A DNA stretch of 47,366 nucleotides from Thermoplasmata archaeon (GTDB taxonomy: Archaea > Thermoplasmatota > Thermoplasmata > Lutacidiplasmatales > UBA184): contig JAKIWG010000018.1 of NCBI GenBank assembly GCA_022750155.1, forward strand, positions 1 to 47,366. The letters are read 5' to 3'. The position numbers and the translations under genes are program-made. The notes below the pieces were generated by a model. It worked only from the letters and a program-made list of their open reading frames with translations, was not told the origin of the DNA and searched no databases. Of the stretch, positions 25,121 through 33,289 are shown in pieces (within the stretch, counting starts at the first letter, position 1; every line of letters begins with the position of its first letter).

Positions 25121-25130
25121 CCATATACGC
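25121..25130 (-). promoter_or_regulatory. TATA-like element of the HNH gene
   Basis: On the minus strand GCGTATATGG, 37 nt before the ATG at 25089. Confidence 0.5.
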
Positions 25131-25162
25131 GTCGCACTGGACGCGCACGCGCCCGCGCGCCT

Positions 25163-26119
25163 TCAGCGCCTATCGGGCCCGGGGGACGGTCCGTCGGGCG
25201 GTCGTACGGCGCGGCGTAGCCGGCGAGTCGGGGTGCCCGTCCACACGAGGTAACCGGTCACGAGCGCCACCCCCACCGCCACGGCGAGGAGCGCGACGCC
25301 CGGCTCGAATTCGGCCGCGGCGAGGAACCCCGCGGCCGCTCCCGCGGAGGCGAGCACGGGAAGCAGGCCCGAGTAGGCCGGGAACGCGGGCAGCTCCGGC
25401 CGGGTGGCGGAGGCGAGGATCCCGGCGAGTTCGGGCGAGGGGGGAGGTCTCGGGATGAGGGAGCCCATGGGGTGGCGGGGTGCGGCGGGGCGCGGGGCGG
25501 AGCGCAGCCACTCGACGCCGGGGCCTCTCAACAGGCACAGGAGCAGGCCGACCATCGCGAGGATCCCGAGCAGCACGAACACGGCATCCGGGCTCTGGCC
25601 CATCGGGATCTCGGCCGGCACCTGGCCGCGCAGGAGCTGGGAGATCGCGTACCCCTGGTCCGAGTACACGGAGCTGATGGCGGCCAACAGGGCGGAGGAG
25701 CCGTTCCCGATGGAGCCCGAGCCGAGGAGGCGCGACGCCGCGAGGAGGCCCACCGAATCCGTGAGCCCGATGATCACCATCGCCACGCTCGTCCCCGGGA
25801 GGTCCTCGGTGACCCAGACCGCGGCGAGGAACGCGAGGGGCGAGGCCAGGAGCACGCCGGCCCCGACGTCGGCGAGCACGCCGGTCGGTGCGGACCCGTT
25901 GAAGAACCAGAAAAGGCCCGTCGCACCGGCGAGGACCGCCCCCGGGGCGAAGGGGAGGAACCGGCGCCCGAGGAACGCCGAGGCGGGGAGGGAGAGCGCG
26001 GTCAGGAAGAATGCGATCAGGAGACCGACGCTGAGACCGGAGAAGGCGAGGCACGCCGAGGCGACGGCGTAGGCGAACACGGGCACGACGACCGCCGAGC
26101 GCCACGGGTCGAGCTTCAT
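25163..26119 (-). CDS. Membrane protein at the end of the MoxR/DUF58 operon
   Basis: The protein has 318 residues from the ATG at 26119; the DUF58 stop lies inside an ATGA overlap, so translation is coupled. It has about eight hydrophobic helices: four before residue 120 (AVVVPVFAYAVASACLAF, GLLIAFFLTALSLPASAFL, ADVGAGVLLASPLAFLAAVW, SVAMVIIGLTDSVGLLAA), one near 185 (FVLLGILAMVGLLLCLL) and two or three near the end (LPVLASAGAAAGFLAAAEF, LLAVAVGVALVTGYLVW). The loop between them is Pro-rich. No family was recognised. It is the last gene of the operon and is likely an accessory to the MoxR/DUF58 pair, comparable to the membrane members of such systems elsewhere. Confidence 0.75.
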   Translation of the reverse strand: MKLDPWRSAVVVPVFAYAVASACLAFSGLSVGLLIAFFLTALSLPASAFLGRRFLPFAPGAVLAGATGLFWFFNGSAPTGVLADVGAGVLLASPLAFLAAVWVTEDLPGTSVAMVIIGLTDSVGLLAASRLLGSGSIGNGSSALLAAISSVYSDQGYAISQLLRGQVPAEIPMGQSPDAVFVLLGILAMVGLLLCLLRGPGVEWLRSAPRPAAPRHPMGSLIPRPPPSPELAGILASATRPELPAFPAYSGLLPVLASAGAAAGFLAAAEFEPGVALLAVAVGVALVTGYLVWTGTPTRRLRRAVRPPDGPSPGPDRR

Positions 26120-27432
26120 CGGGAGTTCTCCCAGGCCCGGATCCGCTGGTACGTCGCGAGGACCTTCTCCGCCGCGCCTTCCCGGCCGAAGACCGCGACG
26201 GGGAACCCTACGTGCTCGACGGCGTGGATCGCCGCCACCCGCCGGGCGCGCTCCGCCTCGGCGGCCCACGGGAGGGCGACCGAACCGATGGGATCGGACG
26301 GCTCGGGGTAGAAGCTGGCGAGGTCCGGCACGAACAGGTAGAGCCGGTGCCCCCGGGAGGCGAACCGGACGCGGGCCGCGCCGAGCGTCTCCATCGGACC
26401 GGTCAGCGAGGAGAACGCCACGATGTGGGTGTGGACCTTCAGGCGATTGGCGAGCTCGGTGAGCGCCGCGGGCAGGTTGAAACCGGCCGACCGGGCGGAG
26501 GTGAGGGCGAGGTTGTCGGTCAGCCGCTTCATCTGGCGGGGCCCCCGGCCCGGAGCGAGGAACTGGAACGTCCCGCCGGCGTAGGTGAGGAGCCCGACGC
26601 GATCCTCGCCCTGGCGGGCGATCATCTGGGCCACGATCGTCGCGGCCTCCACGCTCTTGTCCAGGGCGCTCTCCCCCCAGAGGCCGGCGTGCATCGACGG
26701 GTCGAGGTCGAGGAGAAGCAGGTAGTCCTGCCGGCTCTCCTGCTCGAACTCGCGCACGTAGAGCTGCTGGAGCGTCGAGCGCTTCCACGCGATGTGCCGG
26801 ATGTCGTCATCGGGCTGGTACGGGCGCAGCGAGCGGAACTCCGTCCCGAATCCCTTGCGACGGAGGATGAGCCGCCCGGGGGCCCGGTTCGGGAGCGTCG
26901 GTCCGACCGGGAACGGCCGCACGCCGAGGCTGGGCGGGAGGATCGTGGCCGGCGTTGCCGTGGGCAGCACGACGGTCGCCCGCGCGAAGCCGAGCGGGTC
27001 GTGGGCCGACACGACCGTCGGGCCGAGCAGGAATCCGCCGCGGATCCCGGGCCGGAACACGTAGGCGAGCCGGTGGGTGGCGCCCGCCGGCCACCAGGTG
27101 CGGATCCGCGTCGACCCCTCGCGGAGGTCGAAGGAGTCCGGCAGGACGTCGTACAGCTCGCCCCAGAACCCGCGCCGGCCCTGGTAGGTGACGGTCACGG
27201 TGACGACCATCTCGAGCCCGACGGGCATGCGCTTGAACAGCGGGGAGCGTTCGACCCGGAACGATTCCGGGGAGAGGGCGGCCACCGACCGGTGGAAGAC
27301 GACCACCTGCGTGGCGACGAACGCGAAGGCGACGAGGGCGAGCAGGACGAGGAGCGGGTTGAGCGTGGTCAAGGCCACGAACAGGGCGGCGAGCGTGTCG
27401 CCGATGGCGGCCCATCCGCGGCGGGTGATCAC
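26116..27432 (-). CDS. DUF58-domain protein with N-terminal membrane anchor
   Basis: The protein has 438 residues from the GTG at 27432. Two close membrane helices (GDTLAALFVALTTLNPLLVLLALVAFAFVATQVVV) are followed by an immunoglobulin-like beta part. The diagnostic DUF58 core comes next: GTEFRSLRPYQPDDDIRHIAWK, then LYVREFEQE, and DYLLLLDLDPSM, a VWA-like strand with D-x-D and S for metal binding. The VWA-type remainder has LDKSVEAATIVAQMIARQ and HIVAFSSLTG. DUF58 proteins act with MoxR AAA ATPases, probably as VWA-like adaptors in metal insertion or complex assembly. It follows the moxR gene by 25 bp and overlaps the membrane gene. Confidence 0.9.
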   Translation of the reverse strand: MITRRGWAAIGDTLAALFVALTTLNPLLVLLALVAFAFVATQVVVFHRSVAALSPESFRVERSPLFKRMPVGLEMVVTVTVTYQGRRGFWGELYDVLPDSFDLREGSTRIRTWWPAGATHRLAYVFRPGIRGGFLLGPTVVSAHDPLGFARATVVLPTATPATILPPSLGVRPFPVGPTLPNRAPGRLILRRKGFGTEFRSLRPYQPDDDIRHIAWKRSTLQQLYVREFEQESRQDYLLLLDLDPSMHAGLWGESALDKSVEAATIVAQMIARQGEDRVGLLTYAGGTFQFLAPGRGPRQMKRLTDNLALTSARSAGFNLPAALTELANRLKVHTHIVAFSSLTGPMETLGAARVRFASRGHRLYLFVPDLASFYPEPSDPIGSVALPWAAEAERARRVAAIHAVEHVGFPVAVFGREGAAEKVLATYQRIRAWENSR

Positions 27433-27457
27433 GCGTGGCCTCGGTCCCCGGAACGGC

Positions 27458-28495
27458 CTAGCGGGGCACGGCGATCTTGTTGAGCTTGTCCGTGATGATC
27501 TCGCGCAGGACGCCCTCGACGCCCCGCCGGTCGGTGCTGTACTGCTGGGCGAGCACCTCCGGATGGAGGAGCAGGCGGTGGTTCAGCACCCAGAAGGCGA
27601 GCGACTTGACGTCCTCGGGGATGACGTAGGCGCGGCCGGAGAACAGCGCAGCGACCTTCGCCGACCGCAGGAACTGGACGCCCGCCCTCGGGGAGGCCCC
27701 CACGAGGATGCGCGGGTCGTCGCGCGTGCTGCGGATGACCCCGGAGAGGTACTCGATCACGTCGTCGCGCGCCTCCACCCGGCTGGCGGCGGCGTGCAAC
27801 CGGGCGATCGCCCCGGCTTCGACGACCGGCGGCCGTTCGGGGATCTCGGGCATCGCCCCGTGGGTCCGCAGGATCGTGACCTCGGCGTCCGGGGAGGGAT
27901 AGTCCATCAGGATCCGGAACAGGAGCCGGTCGAGTTCGGCCTCCGGGAGCGGGTAGGTCCCCTCCTGCTCGATCGGATTCTGCGTCGCGATGACGATGAA
28001 CGGGCGCGGGAGCGGGTAGGTGATCCCGTCGACCGTCACCTGGCGCTCCTGCATCGCCTCCAACAGGGCCGACTGGACCTTCGGCGGGGCCCGGTTGATC
28101 TCGTCGGCGAGGACGACGTTGGCGAACACCGGTCCGCGCCGGTACTCGAACGCCTGGGTCGCCGGGTTGAGGATGACGGTCCCGATGATGTCCGAGGGGA
28201 GCATGTCCGGCGTGAACTGGATCCGCTTGAAGGAGAGCGCGAGGCTGCTCGCAAAGCGGCGGACCAGGTACGTCTTGGCGAGGCCCGGCACCCCTTCCAG
28301 GAGGACGTGTCCCTCGGCCACGAGGGCGATCGACAGCAATCGGACGACGGGCTCGTAGCCCATGACCTCCTGGCCGATCGAACCCTGGAGGGCTCCGAGG
28401 AGCTGGGCGGCCGCCTCGGCGTCGGGGCTGAGCGGGGGGGCCGGCGTCGCGGACGCCGGGCCCGGCGAGGACGGGGCGGGGACGACGGAGGCCAT
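27458..28495 (-). CDS. MoxR-family AAA+ ATPase
   Basis: The protein has 345 residues from the ATG at 28495. After a disordered Pro/Ala N-terminus of about 30 residues comes the AAA core: VLLEGVPGLAKT (Walker A), RIQFTPDMLPSDIIG, VVLADEINRAPPKVQSALLEAMQE (Walker B and the MoxR signature), and IATQNPIEQEGTYPLPEAELDR (sensor 1 and arginine-finger region). The lid ends with SPRAGVQFLRSAKVAALFSGR and an helical tail. MoxR ATPases chaperone metal-cofactor insertion or multi-subunit assembly together with DUF58/VWA partners. It is third in a five-gene operon. Confidence 0.93.
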   Translation of the reverse strand: MASVVPAPSSPGPASATPAPPLSPDAEAAAQLLGALQGSIGQEVMGYEPVVRLLSIALVAEGHVLLEGVPGLAKTYLVRRFASSLALSFKRIQFTPDMLPSDIIGTVILNPATQAFEYRRGPVFANVVLADEINRAPPKVQSALLEAMQERQVTVDGITYPLPRPFIVIATQNPIEQEGTYPLPEAELDRLLFRILMDYPSPDAEVTILRTHGAMPEIPERPPVVEAGAIARLHAAASRVEARDDVIEYLSGVIRSTRDDPRILVGASPRAGVQFLRSAKVAALFSGRAYVIPEDVKSLAFWVLNHRLLLHPEVLAQQYSTDRRGVEGVLREIITDKLNKIAVPR

Positions 28496-28550
28496 CAGCG
28501 CCCCTTCGGAGTCGGTCGGGCCGAGGCGTTCGTCCGGGAACGGGGTCCGT

Positions 28551-29084
28551 TCATTGCTTCTGCTCCATCCATGCGATCATGTGTCGAGTGGCATCGAGAC
28601 GGTCGTGCACCCGCCCCTCGAACAGGGCCCGGTCCTCCTGGGGGGTCCGCCAGAACGCCCAGCGGATCCGGATCGGGGCCTCCCAGAGGAGGGCCTGCTG
28701 GTACGCCTCCCGAAGCTGCGCGGCGAGCCGCCTCAGCTCGGCGGCCCGCGCGATCCCCGTGCGGGCCCGGCCCCACGCGGTCAGGGGCAGTTGTCCGAGC
28801 GGTCGTCCGAACCGGGTCTTCACGCTCGCCTCGTACTGCTCGTACGCCGTCGCGACGACCCGGCTCACCCGGCCCCCGGAGAGGGCGTAGTAGGTCTTGG
28901 AGACCGGGTCGGAGTCCGGGGCGCTCCAGGTCGCGCGGGTGCCGAGCGAAGCCGGGGCGCCGAGCGGGTTCCAGTACAGCCAGACCCCCAACACGGCGGC
29001 CGTCAACAGGAAGGGGAGGCCGAACGTCGGGTTCGTCAAGAGCCCGGCGAGCTCCGGTGGCACGGGGAACGGGAGGACGGGCAT
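28551..29084 (-). CDS. Single-pass membrane protein of the MoxR operon
   Basis: The ATG at 29084 gives 177 residues and is 8 nt after GGAGGGG; a GTG at 29090 overlaps the previous stop (GTGA) but is too close to the ribosome-binding site. One N-terminal helix (GLPFLLTAAVLGVWLYWNP) is followed by a long soluble, mostly helical part rich in Arg, Ala and Tyr (VVATAYEQYEASVKTRFG, AAELRRLAAQLREAYQQALL). It ends near a Met-rich helix. No family was recognised by residue pattern, but its place between a DUF4129 and a moxR gene is typical of small membrane partners of these systems. Confidence 0.7.
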   Translation of the reverse strand: MPVLPFPVPPELAGLLTNPTFGLPFLLTAAVLGVWLYWNPLGAPASLGTRATWSAPDSDPVSKTYYALSGGRVSRVVATAYEQYEASVKTRFGRPLGQLPLTAWGRARTGIARAAELRRLAAQLREAYQQALLWEAPIRIRWAFWRTPQEDRALFEGRVHDRLDATRHMIAWMEQKQ

Positions 29085-29086
29085 CG

Positions 29087-29563
29087 TCACGTCCCCTCCG
29101 CCCGCGCGGCCGGCGGCACCGGGTCGACCTCGGCCGCCCCCTCGGGAACCCGCATCAGCAGTTCGGTGTACAGCCGCCACATCGGGCGCTGCGAATAGAT
29201 GCTCATCATCAGACCCTGGAGGTCCTGGGCCGAGCGTCGGCCCCCGCGTCCGTACCGGACCGGTTCGTATAGCCGATGGAGGCGGACGAACATCTCCGGC
29301 AGGTTCCCCATCTCCGGTTGCATCCCCCGGACCAGGATCTCGGCGTGGGTCCAGTCCGGGTCGAACGCCACGCCGTATGCTCGTTCGAGGTCCTCGAGCG
29401 CCCTCGGGTATGCGTAGAGTACCGCCCCGTCGTAGTCGCCGCGCATGAGGAGGCGCCGGACCTCGGTGACGACGGGGACCTCGAGCGTGCGCACCTGGTC
29501 GACGAGCAGGGGCCGGACGGGACGCCAGTTCTTGAGCGCCGACCGGAGGGCCTCCCGGACCAA
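29087..29563 (-). CDS. DUF4129-like protein of the MoxR operon
   Basis: The protein has 158 residues from a TTG at 29563, just behind a perfect GGAGGTGA ribosome-binding site, which decides the start. The sequence is soluble and helical: EVRRLLMRGDYDGAVLYAYPRAL, then ERAYGVAFDPDWTHAEILVRG, then MFVRLHRLYEPVRYG. The DxTHxE-type segment followed by a helix ending in Y-E-x-x-R-Y-G is the DUF4129 pattern. Usually this domain follows two membrane helices; here it is free-standing, with the helix carried by the next gene. A TATA-like element lies 58 nt upstream. It is the first gene of the operon. Confidence 0.75.
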   Translation of the reverse strand: MVREALRSALKNWRPVRPLLVDQVRTLEVPVVTEVRRLLMRGDYDGAVLYAYPRALEDLERAYGVAFDPDWTHAEILVRGMQPEMGNLPEMFVRLHRLYEPVRYGRGGRRSAQDLQGLMMSIYSQRPMWRLYTELLMRVPEGAAEVDPVPPAARAEGT

Positions 29564-29615
29564 CCCGTCACCTCCCGTCGCGGCGTTCGGCCGGACGGCC
29601 TCGGTAGTCCGGGTG

Positions 29616-29627
29616 CCGTATAAGGCC
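29616..29627 (-). promoter_or_regulatory. Promoter of the five-gene MoxR operon
   Basis: On the minus strand GGCCTTATACGG, centre 58 nt before the TTG at 29563. It predicts a short leader of about 30 nt, which holds the GGAGGTGA ribosome-binding site. Confidence 0.55.
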
Positions 29628-29665
29628 CTCCGAGTCGGCCGGGACGACGCGGCGAGCCGGACCCG

Positions 29666-32191
29666 TCACGGGGTCGCCACCGCGGTGCGACGCCGAAGGT
29701 ACCACGCGTAGACCACCGATGCGCCCAGCAGCATCCCCGGCGCGGCGAGGAGGAAGACGAGGGACTCGGAGGTCGTCGGCAGGAGCCCGAACGGCTTCAC
29801 GATCTTCGTCGCGGGTTGGGTGCACCCGGGGGGGACGCACGCGAGCGGAGTGAGGTCGATCGTCAGGCTCACACGGGGGTGCGTCGGGTCGAGGGCGACG
29901 AACGACTCGTTCGCGGCGTATCCGGCCGCCGAGGCGAGGACCCCGAACCCCCCGGGCGGCCTCACGTTCGAGAAGTTCGCCCAGCCCTGGGCGTCGGTCG
30001 ACCGGGTGTAGCTGTCTCCGACCTCGACGGTCGCGTTGTCGATCGGCCGGTGCGTGAGGATATCGAGGACCTGCACGGTCACGTTGTAACCCTGGTCCGG
30101 CGTCAGGTTGAGGACGACGACCGTGGTCGACACCCACGGGTGGAAGACCGGAGCGATCGTGCGGTTCGAGGTGTACCCGGGGGCCTGGGCGCTCACGGTG
30201 TAGTTCCCGATGGACAGGAACACCGAGAATTGGCCGGTCTGGTTCACCACGAAGCCCACCGGGCCCCCCGGCGAACCGGGGTCGACCGGGACGATCCGGC
30301 CGGTGGCGGTCGGCACGGCCCGCAGGCCGCCTGCGAGCCGCACCTCGACGCGGAGGATCCCCGCGGCCTGCAGCGTGAGATTGACCCAGATGATCCCCGT
30401 GTACGGAAGGGTGGTGACGAACTCGGGGGAGGAGTACCCCGCCTTGAACACCCCGAACGTCAGGCGGCCGGCCGTGGTCGACACCGCGGATTGGTTGAGG
30501 TACCCCAAGGCGGAGGTGTTGCCGAGGATCACGCTGTCGTCCATCGTGATCGCGACCGCGCCGAGCGGGGAGTGGGGGTTCGCGAGGCTTTCCCCGAAGG
30601 TACGCAGCCGCAGCGACGGGAGTGGGGTGAGGTTGACCCGGAGCGGAGGCGGGACCGGGCCGGTCCGGTTGACCGTGTAATTGGCGGTCACGTTGACGAC
30701 GCTCCCCCCCGAGTGGTAGTCGACCGCGGTGACCTTCACGGCCTCCACCGTCAGGGGCACGTGGGTCAGCACGTCCATCCCGGCGCGGTCGGTGACCCCC
30801 GACTTCGGCCCGCACGCCCCGGTCAGCGAGACCGACGCGTTCGCGATGGGCGTGTGGCTGGTGTTGTCCGACACCACGACGACCAGGGTCCCGTTCCCAT
30901 TGCACCCGGTCCCGTTGCCGGAGAAGTTGCCGACCTGGTCGTTCCCCCAGACATTGCACCCGACCCCCGTGTCCGGGTTCGGGTCGAGGAACCACAGGTC
31001 CGGGGGCGGGCCGTAGAAGGCGCTGCTGCCCCCGGCGAGGAACAGGCCCGGGCATCCGTTCGCGCTCAGCCACGTCGCCGCGGCGGCGTAGCGGGGGAAC
31101 GGGTCGGAGAACCCCTGGATGTAGGTCCACAGGTGCGTGAGCGGCTCGAAGACGAACGTGCTGTTGTACGAGGCGAACGCCGACGTGGTCGGTCCGAACC
31201 CCCCGAACATCACGGTGGCGTTGGCGTAGGGGCTCCACAGGAAATCCGAACCGCCTCCGGGGGCGGGCACCTGCGAACCGATCGGGGGCGTGAGCGTCTC
31301 CCAGACGCCGCGGGTCAGGTTGAGGGCGACGACGGCGTTCGTGCACGCGGCGTTGCACCCGCCGAACATCAGGAACTCTCCCTGGATCGGGTCGAACGCC
31401 ATCGCCGAACCGAACATCGGGGTCGGCGCCCGCTGGGTGAGGACCTCCGTCCAGTCGAACGTCGTCAGGTTCAGTAGCCAGGTGTCATTCCAGGTGACCG
31501 ATCCGGTGGAGCCTCCCGAGACGAAGTCGGGATCCCATCCTCCTTCGAGCAACCCGACCCGGGCCTGGGGGTCGATCGCGAATGCCGCGCTCTCCCGCGC
31601 GGGGGGGGCGATGCGGTGGGTCACGTTCTCCCAGCTGCGGTTTCCGTACCAGAAGACCCAGGTGGAGTTGTCCGAGCGGCCCGACAATGGGTCGGTGGTG
31701 CCGCCGAACAGCACCGCGAGGCGACCGGAGGCGTCGTCGGCGAACGACATGTTGGCCCGCGGCGAGGGGGCGATCGGGGTCGTGATGTTCTTCCACCGGC
31801 CGGTGACCTGACTGACCTGGAGCGTGAGATTGTTCAGACCGGCGGCCCCGCGGCCCCCGAAGAGGACGATCGTCTTGTAGAGCGAATCAGAGACCATCGC
31901 CGCCCCCTCTCCGGCGACCAGATTCGGGTTCACGCCCGTGACCTGGAAGACCCCCATCCCGTCCCAGTCGAGGCTGGGGACCGCGTTCGGCGTCACGACC
32001 CCGGTCACCCGGAGCGTATGCATGGCGCCGCCGTCCGGGAGCGATGTGGCCGAGGGCCGAGGCGCGGTGTGGCGGGGCGGGGCACTGCCCGAGGGGCCAG
32101 CGGGCAGGGGTATCGCCAGGAGGAGGGCGAGGAGGAGCACGCCGGCGAGGGCGGCGGCCGGGCGGCTCCGCAGGCTCCGGGGAACGGGCAT
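29666..32191 (-). CDS. Kelch-repeat and carboxypeptidase-regulatory-like surface protein
   Basis: The protein has 841 residues from the ATG at 32191. It starts with a signal peptide (AALAGVLLLALLLAIPLPAG). Residues about 90-400 form a Kelch beta propeller, seen in five or six VLFGG, LMFGG, VMFGG and FLAGG blade motifs. From about 435 to 800 come four beta-sandwich domains of the carboxypeptidase-regulatory-like type (TPIANASVSLTGACG, HRPIDNATVEVGDSYTR and related strands) with many N-x-S/T sites. A C-terminal helix (LVFLLAAPGMLLGASVVYAWYL) plus a basic RRR tail anchors it. It is a surface binding protein, perhaps for sugars or other cell-wall material. Its stop is 100 bp upstream of the MoxR operon start. 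Confidence 0.9.
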   Translation of the reverse strand: MPVPRSLRSRPAAALAGVLLLALLLAIPLPAGPSGSAPPRHTAPRPSATSLPDGGAMHTLRVTGVVTPNAVPSLDWDGMGVFQVTGVNPNLVAGEGAAMVSDSLYKTIVLFGGRGAAGLNNLTLQVSQVTGRWKNITTPIAPSPRANMSFADDASGRLAVLFGGTTDPLSGRSDNSTWVFWYGNRSWENVTHRIAPPARESAAFAIDPQARVGLLEGGWDPDFVSGGSTGSVTWNDTWLLNLTTFDWTEVLTQRAPTPMFGSAMAFDPIQGEFLMFGGCNAACTNAVVALNLTRGVWETLTPPIGSQVPAPGGGSDFLWSPYANATVMFGGFGPTTSAFASYNSTFVFEPLTHLWTYIQGFSDPFPRYAAAATWLSANGCPGLFLAGGSSAFYGPPPDLWFLDPNPDTGVGCNVWGNDQVGNFSGNGTGCNGNGTLVVVVSDNTSHTPIANASVSLTGACGPKSGVTDRAGMDVLTHVPLTVEAVKVTAVDYHSGGSVVNVTANYTVNRTGPVPPPLRVNLTPLPSLRLRTFGESLANPHSPLGAVAITMDDSVILGNTSALGYLNQSAVSTTAGRLTFGVFKAGYSSPEFVTTLPYTGIIWVNLTLQAAGILRVEVRLAGGLRAVPTATGRIVPVDPGSPGGPVGFVVNQTGQFSVFLSIGNYTVSAQAPGYTSNRTIAPVFHPWVSTTVVVLNLTPDQGYNVTVQVLDILTHRPIDNATVEVGDSYTRSTDAQGWANFSNVRPPGGFGVLASAAGYAANESFVALDPTHPRVSLTIDLTPLACVPPGCTQPATKIVKPFGLLPTTSESLVFLLAAPGMLLGASVVYAWYLRRRTAVATP

Positions 32192-32217
32192 GGGGGGTCT
32201 GCGAGACCGTGCGCCTC

Positions 32218-32226
32218 TGATAATCC
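32218..32226 (-). promoter_or_regulatory. TATA-like element of the Kelch gene
   Basis: On the minus strand GGATTATCA, 31 nt before the ATG at 32191. No ribosome-binding site lies in between, unlike at several other secreted-protein genes here. Confidence 0.5.
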
Positions 32227-32299
32227 TGTCCCTCGAAAACCCCGCCGGCCCCCCGGTCGAATCGTTGAGACTGGGCCCCTTCCCCGGACCGCCGGGGAC

Positions 32300-33289
32300 T
32301 CACGGGTCCGGCAGAGGCGGCGGCGGGGGTGGAGGAGGCGGCGCCCGGGTCTCCCGCCCGCCGATCGTCGGCTCGGTCATCAGTTGCATGTAGACGTCCT
32401 CGAGGGCCGAGCCGGCCCCCGCGTAGCTCAGGACCGGCGCGACCCCCTGGCAGAGCTGCAGGATCCGGATCCGGCTCTCGTCGCGCCCGTCGAACGAGAG
32501 TCGGTACCTCCGTTCGTTCATCGATTCGAACCGGTGCACGAGCGCGGTCAACGGGCTGAGCTGATCGGGGCGGACCGGTTCGGCGAATTCCACCTCGACC
32601 TGCCGGACCGTCAGGCGGGCGGAGAGGTGCTCGACGCTGTCCCGCAGGACCACTTTCCCCTGGTTGAGGAAGATCACCTCGTCGCAGAGCTCGGTGACCT
32701 CGTTCAGCAGGTGCGAGCTCATCAGGATCAGGTGGTCCTTCTTCAGCTGGAGCAGCAGCGTCCGGATCCGGACGCGCTCGGCCGGGTCGAGACCGCTCGT
32801 GGGTTCGTCGAGGAGCAGGATCGGGGGGTCCGCGACGAGCGTCGCGGCGATCACCACCCGCTGGCGTTGACCCTTGGAGAGCCGGCCCACCTTCTGGTCG
32901 AGGGGAGGGAGCTCGAGGGCCTCCTGGAGGTGGGCGATACGGTCCCGGAGGTCCGCGCTCCCCACCCCCCGGAACCCCCCCGCGTACTCGATCACTTCCC
33001 GCCCGGTGAACTGGGGGTACGGCTCGGGGGTCTCGATCAGGGCCCCCACGCGCTCCAGGGCCCGCTTCCGGTCGACCTGCGGGTCGAACCCGTCGATCGC
33101 CACCCGGCCCCCCGAAGGCCGGAGGAGCCCGACGAGGAGCTTCAGCGTCGTGGTCTTGCCGGCCCCGTTCGGGCCGAGATACCCGACGCTTCGGGATCCC
33201 TGCAGGTCGAAGGAGACGTCGTCGAGCGCCCGGCGTCCGGAGAACGACTTGACGAGGTGCTCGACCTCCAACCGGGCGCCGCCGGTCAT
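32300..33289 (-). CDS. ABC transporter ATP-binding protein
   Basis: The protein has 329 residues from the ATG at 33289, whose ATGA overlaps the permease stop. All ABC motifs are present: YLGPNGAGKTTTLK (Walker A, about residues 38-50), Q-loop region IETPEPYPQFTG, signature LSKGQRQRV, Walker B PILLLDEPTSGLDP and the H-loop SSH. The C-terminal 100 residues (VRQVEVEFAEPV and following) are the accessory domain typical of ABC-2 exporters and end with a run of about nine Pro (APPPPPPPPPLPDP). It powers the export of an unknown substrate with the permease directly upstream. Confidence 0.93.
   Translation of the reverse strand: MTGGARLEVEHLVKSFSGRRALDDVSFDLQGSRSVGYLGPNGAGKTTTLKLLVGLLRPSGGRVAIDGFDPQVDRKRALERVGALIETPEPYPQFTGREVIEYAGGFRGVGSADLRDRIAHLQEALELPPLDQKVGRLSKGQRQRVVIAATLVADPPILLLDEPTSGLDPAERVRIRTLLLQLKKDHLILMSSHLLNEVTELCDEVIFLNQGKVVLRDSVEHLSARLTVRQVEVEFAEPVRPDQLSPLTALVHRFESMNERRYRLSFDGRDESRIRILQLCQGVAPVLSYAGAGSALEDVYMQLMTEPTIGGRETRAPPPPPPPPPLPDP

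Noticed and set aside
27188-29272. 694-codon plus-strand frame antisense to the MoxR operon
   Set aside because: It is antisense to five genes with clear motifs (MoxR Walker boxes, DUF58 core). The product is Arg/Asp/Pro-rich without domains.
29816-31477. 553-codon plus-strand frame antisense to the Kelch protein
   Set aside because: The minus-strand reading carries repeated FGG Kelch motifs, a signal peptide and an anchor, while this frame is Arg/Gly/Glu low complexity.
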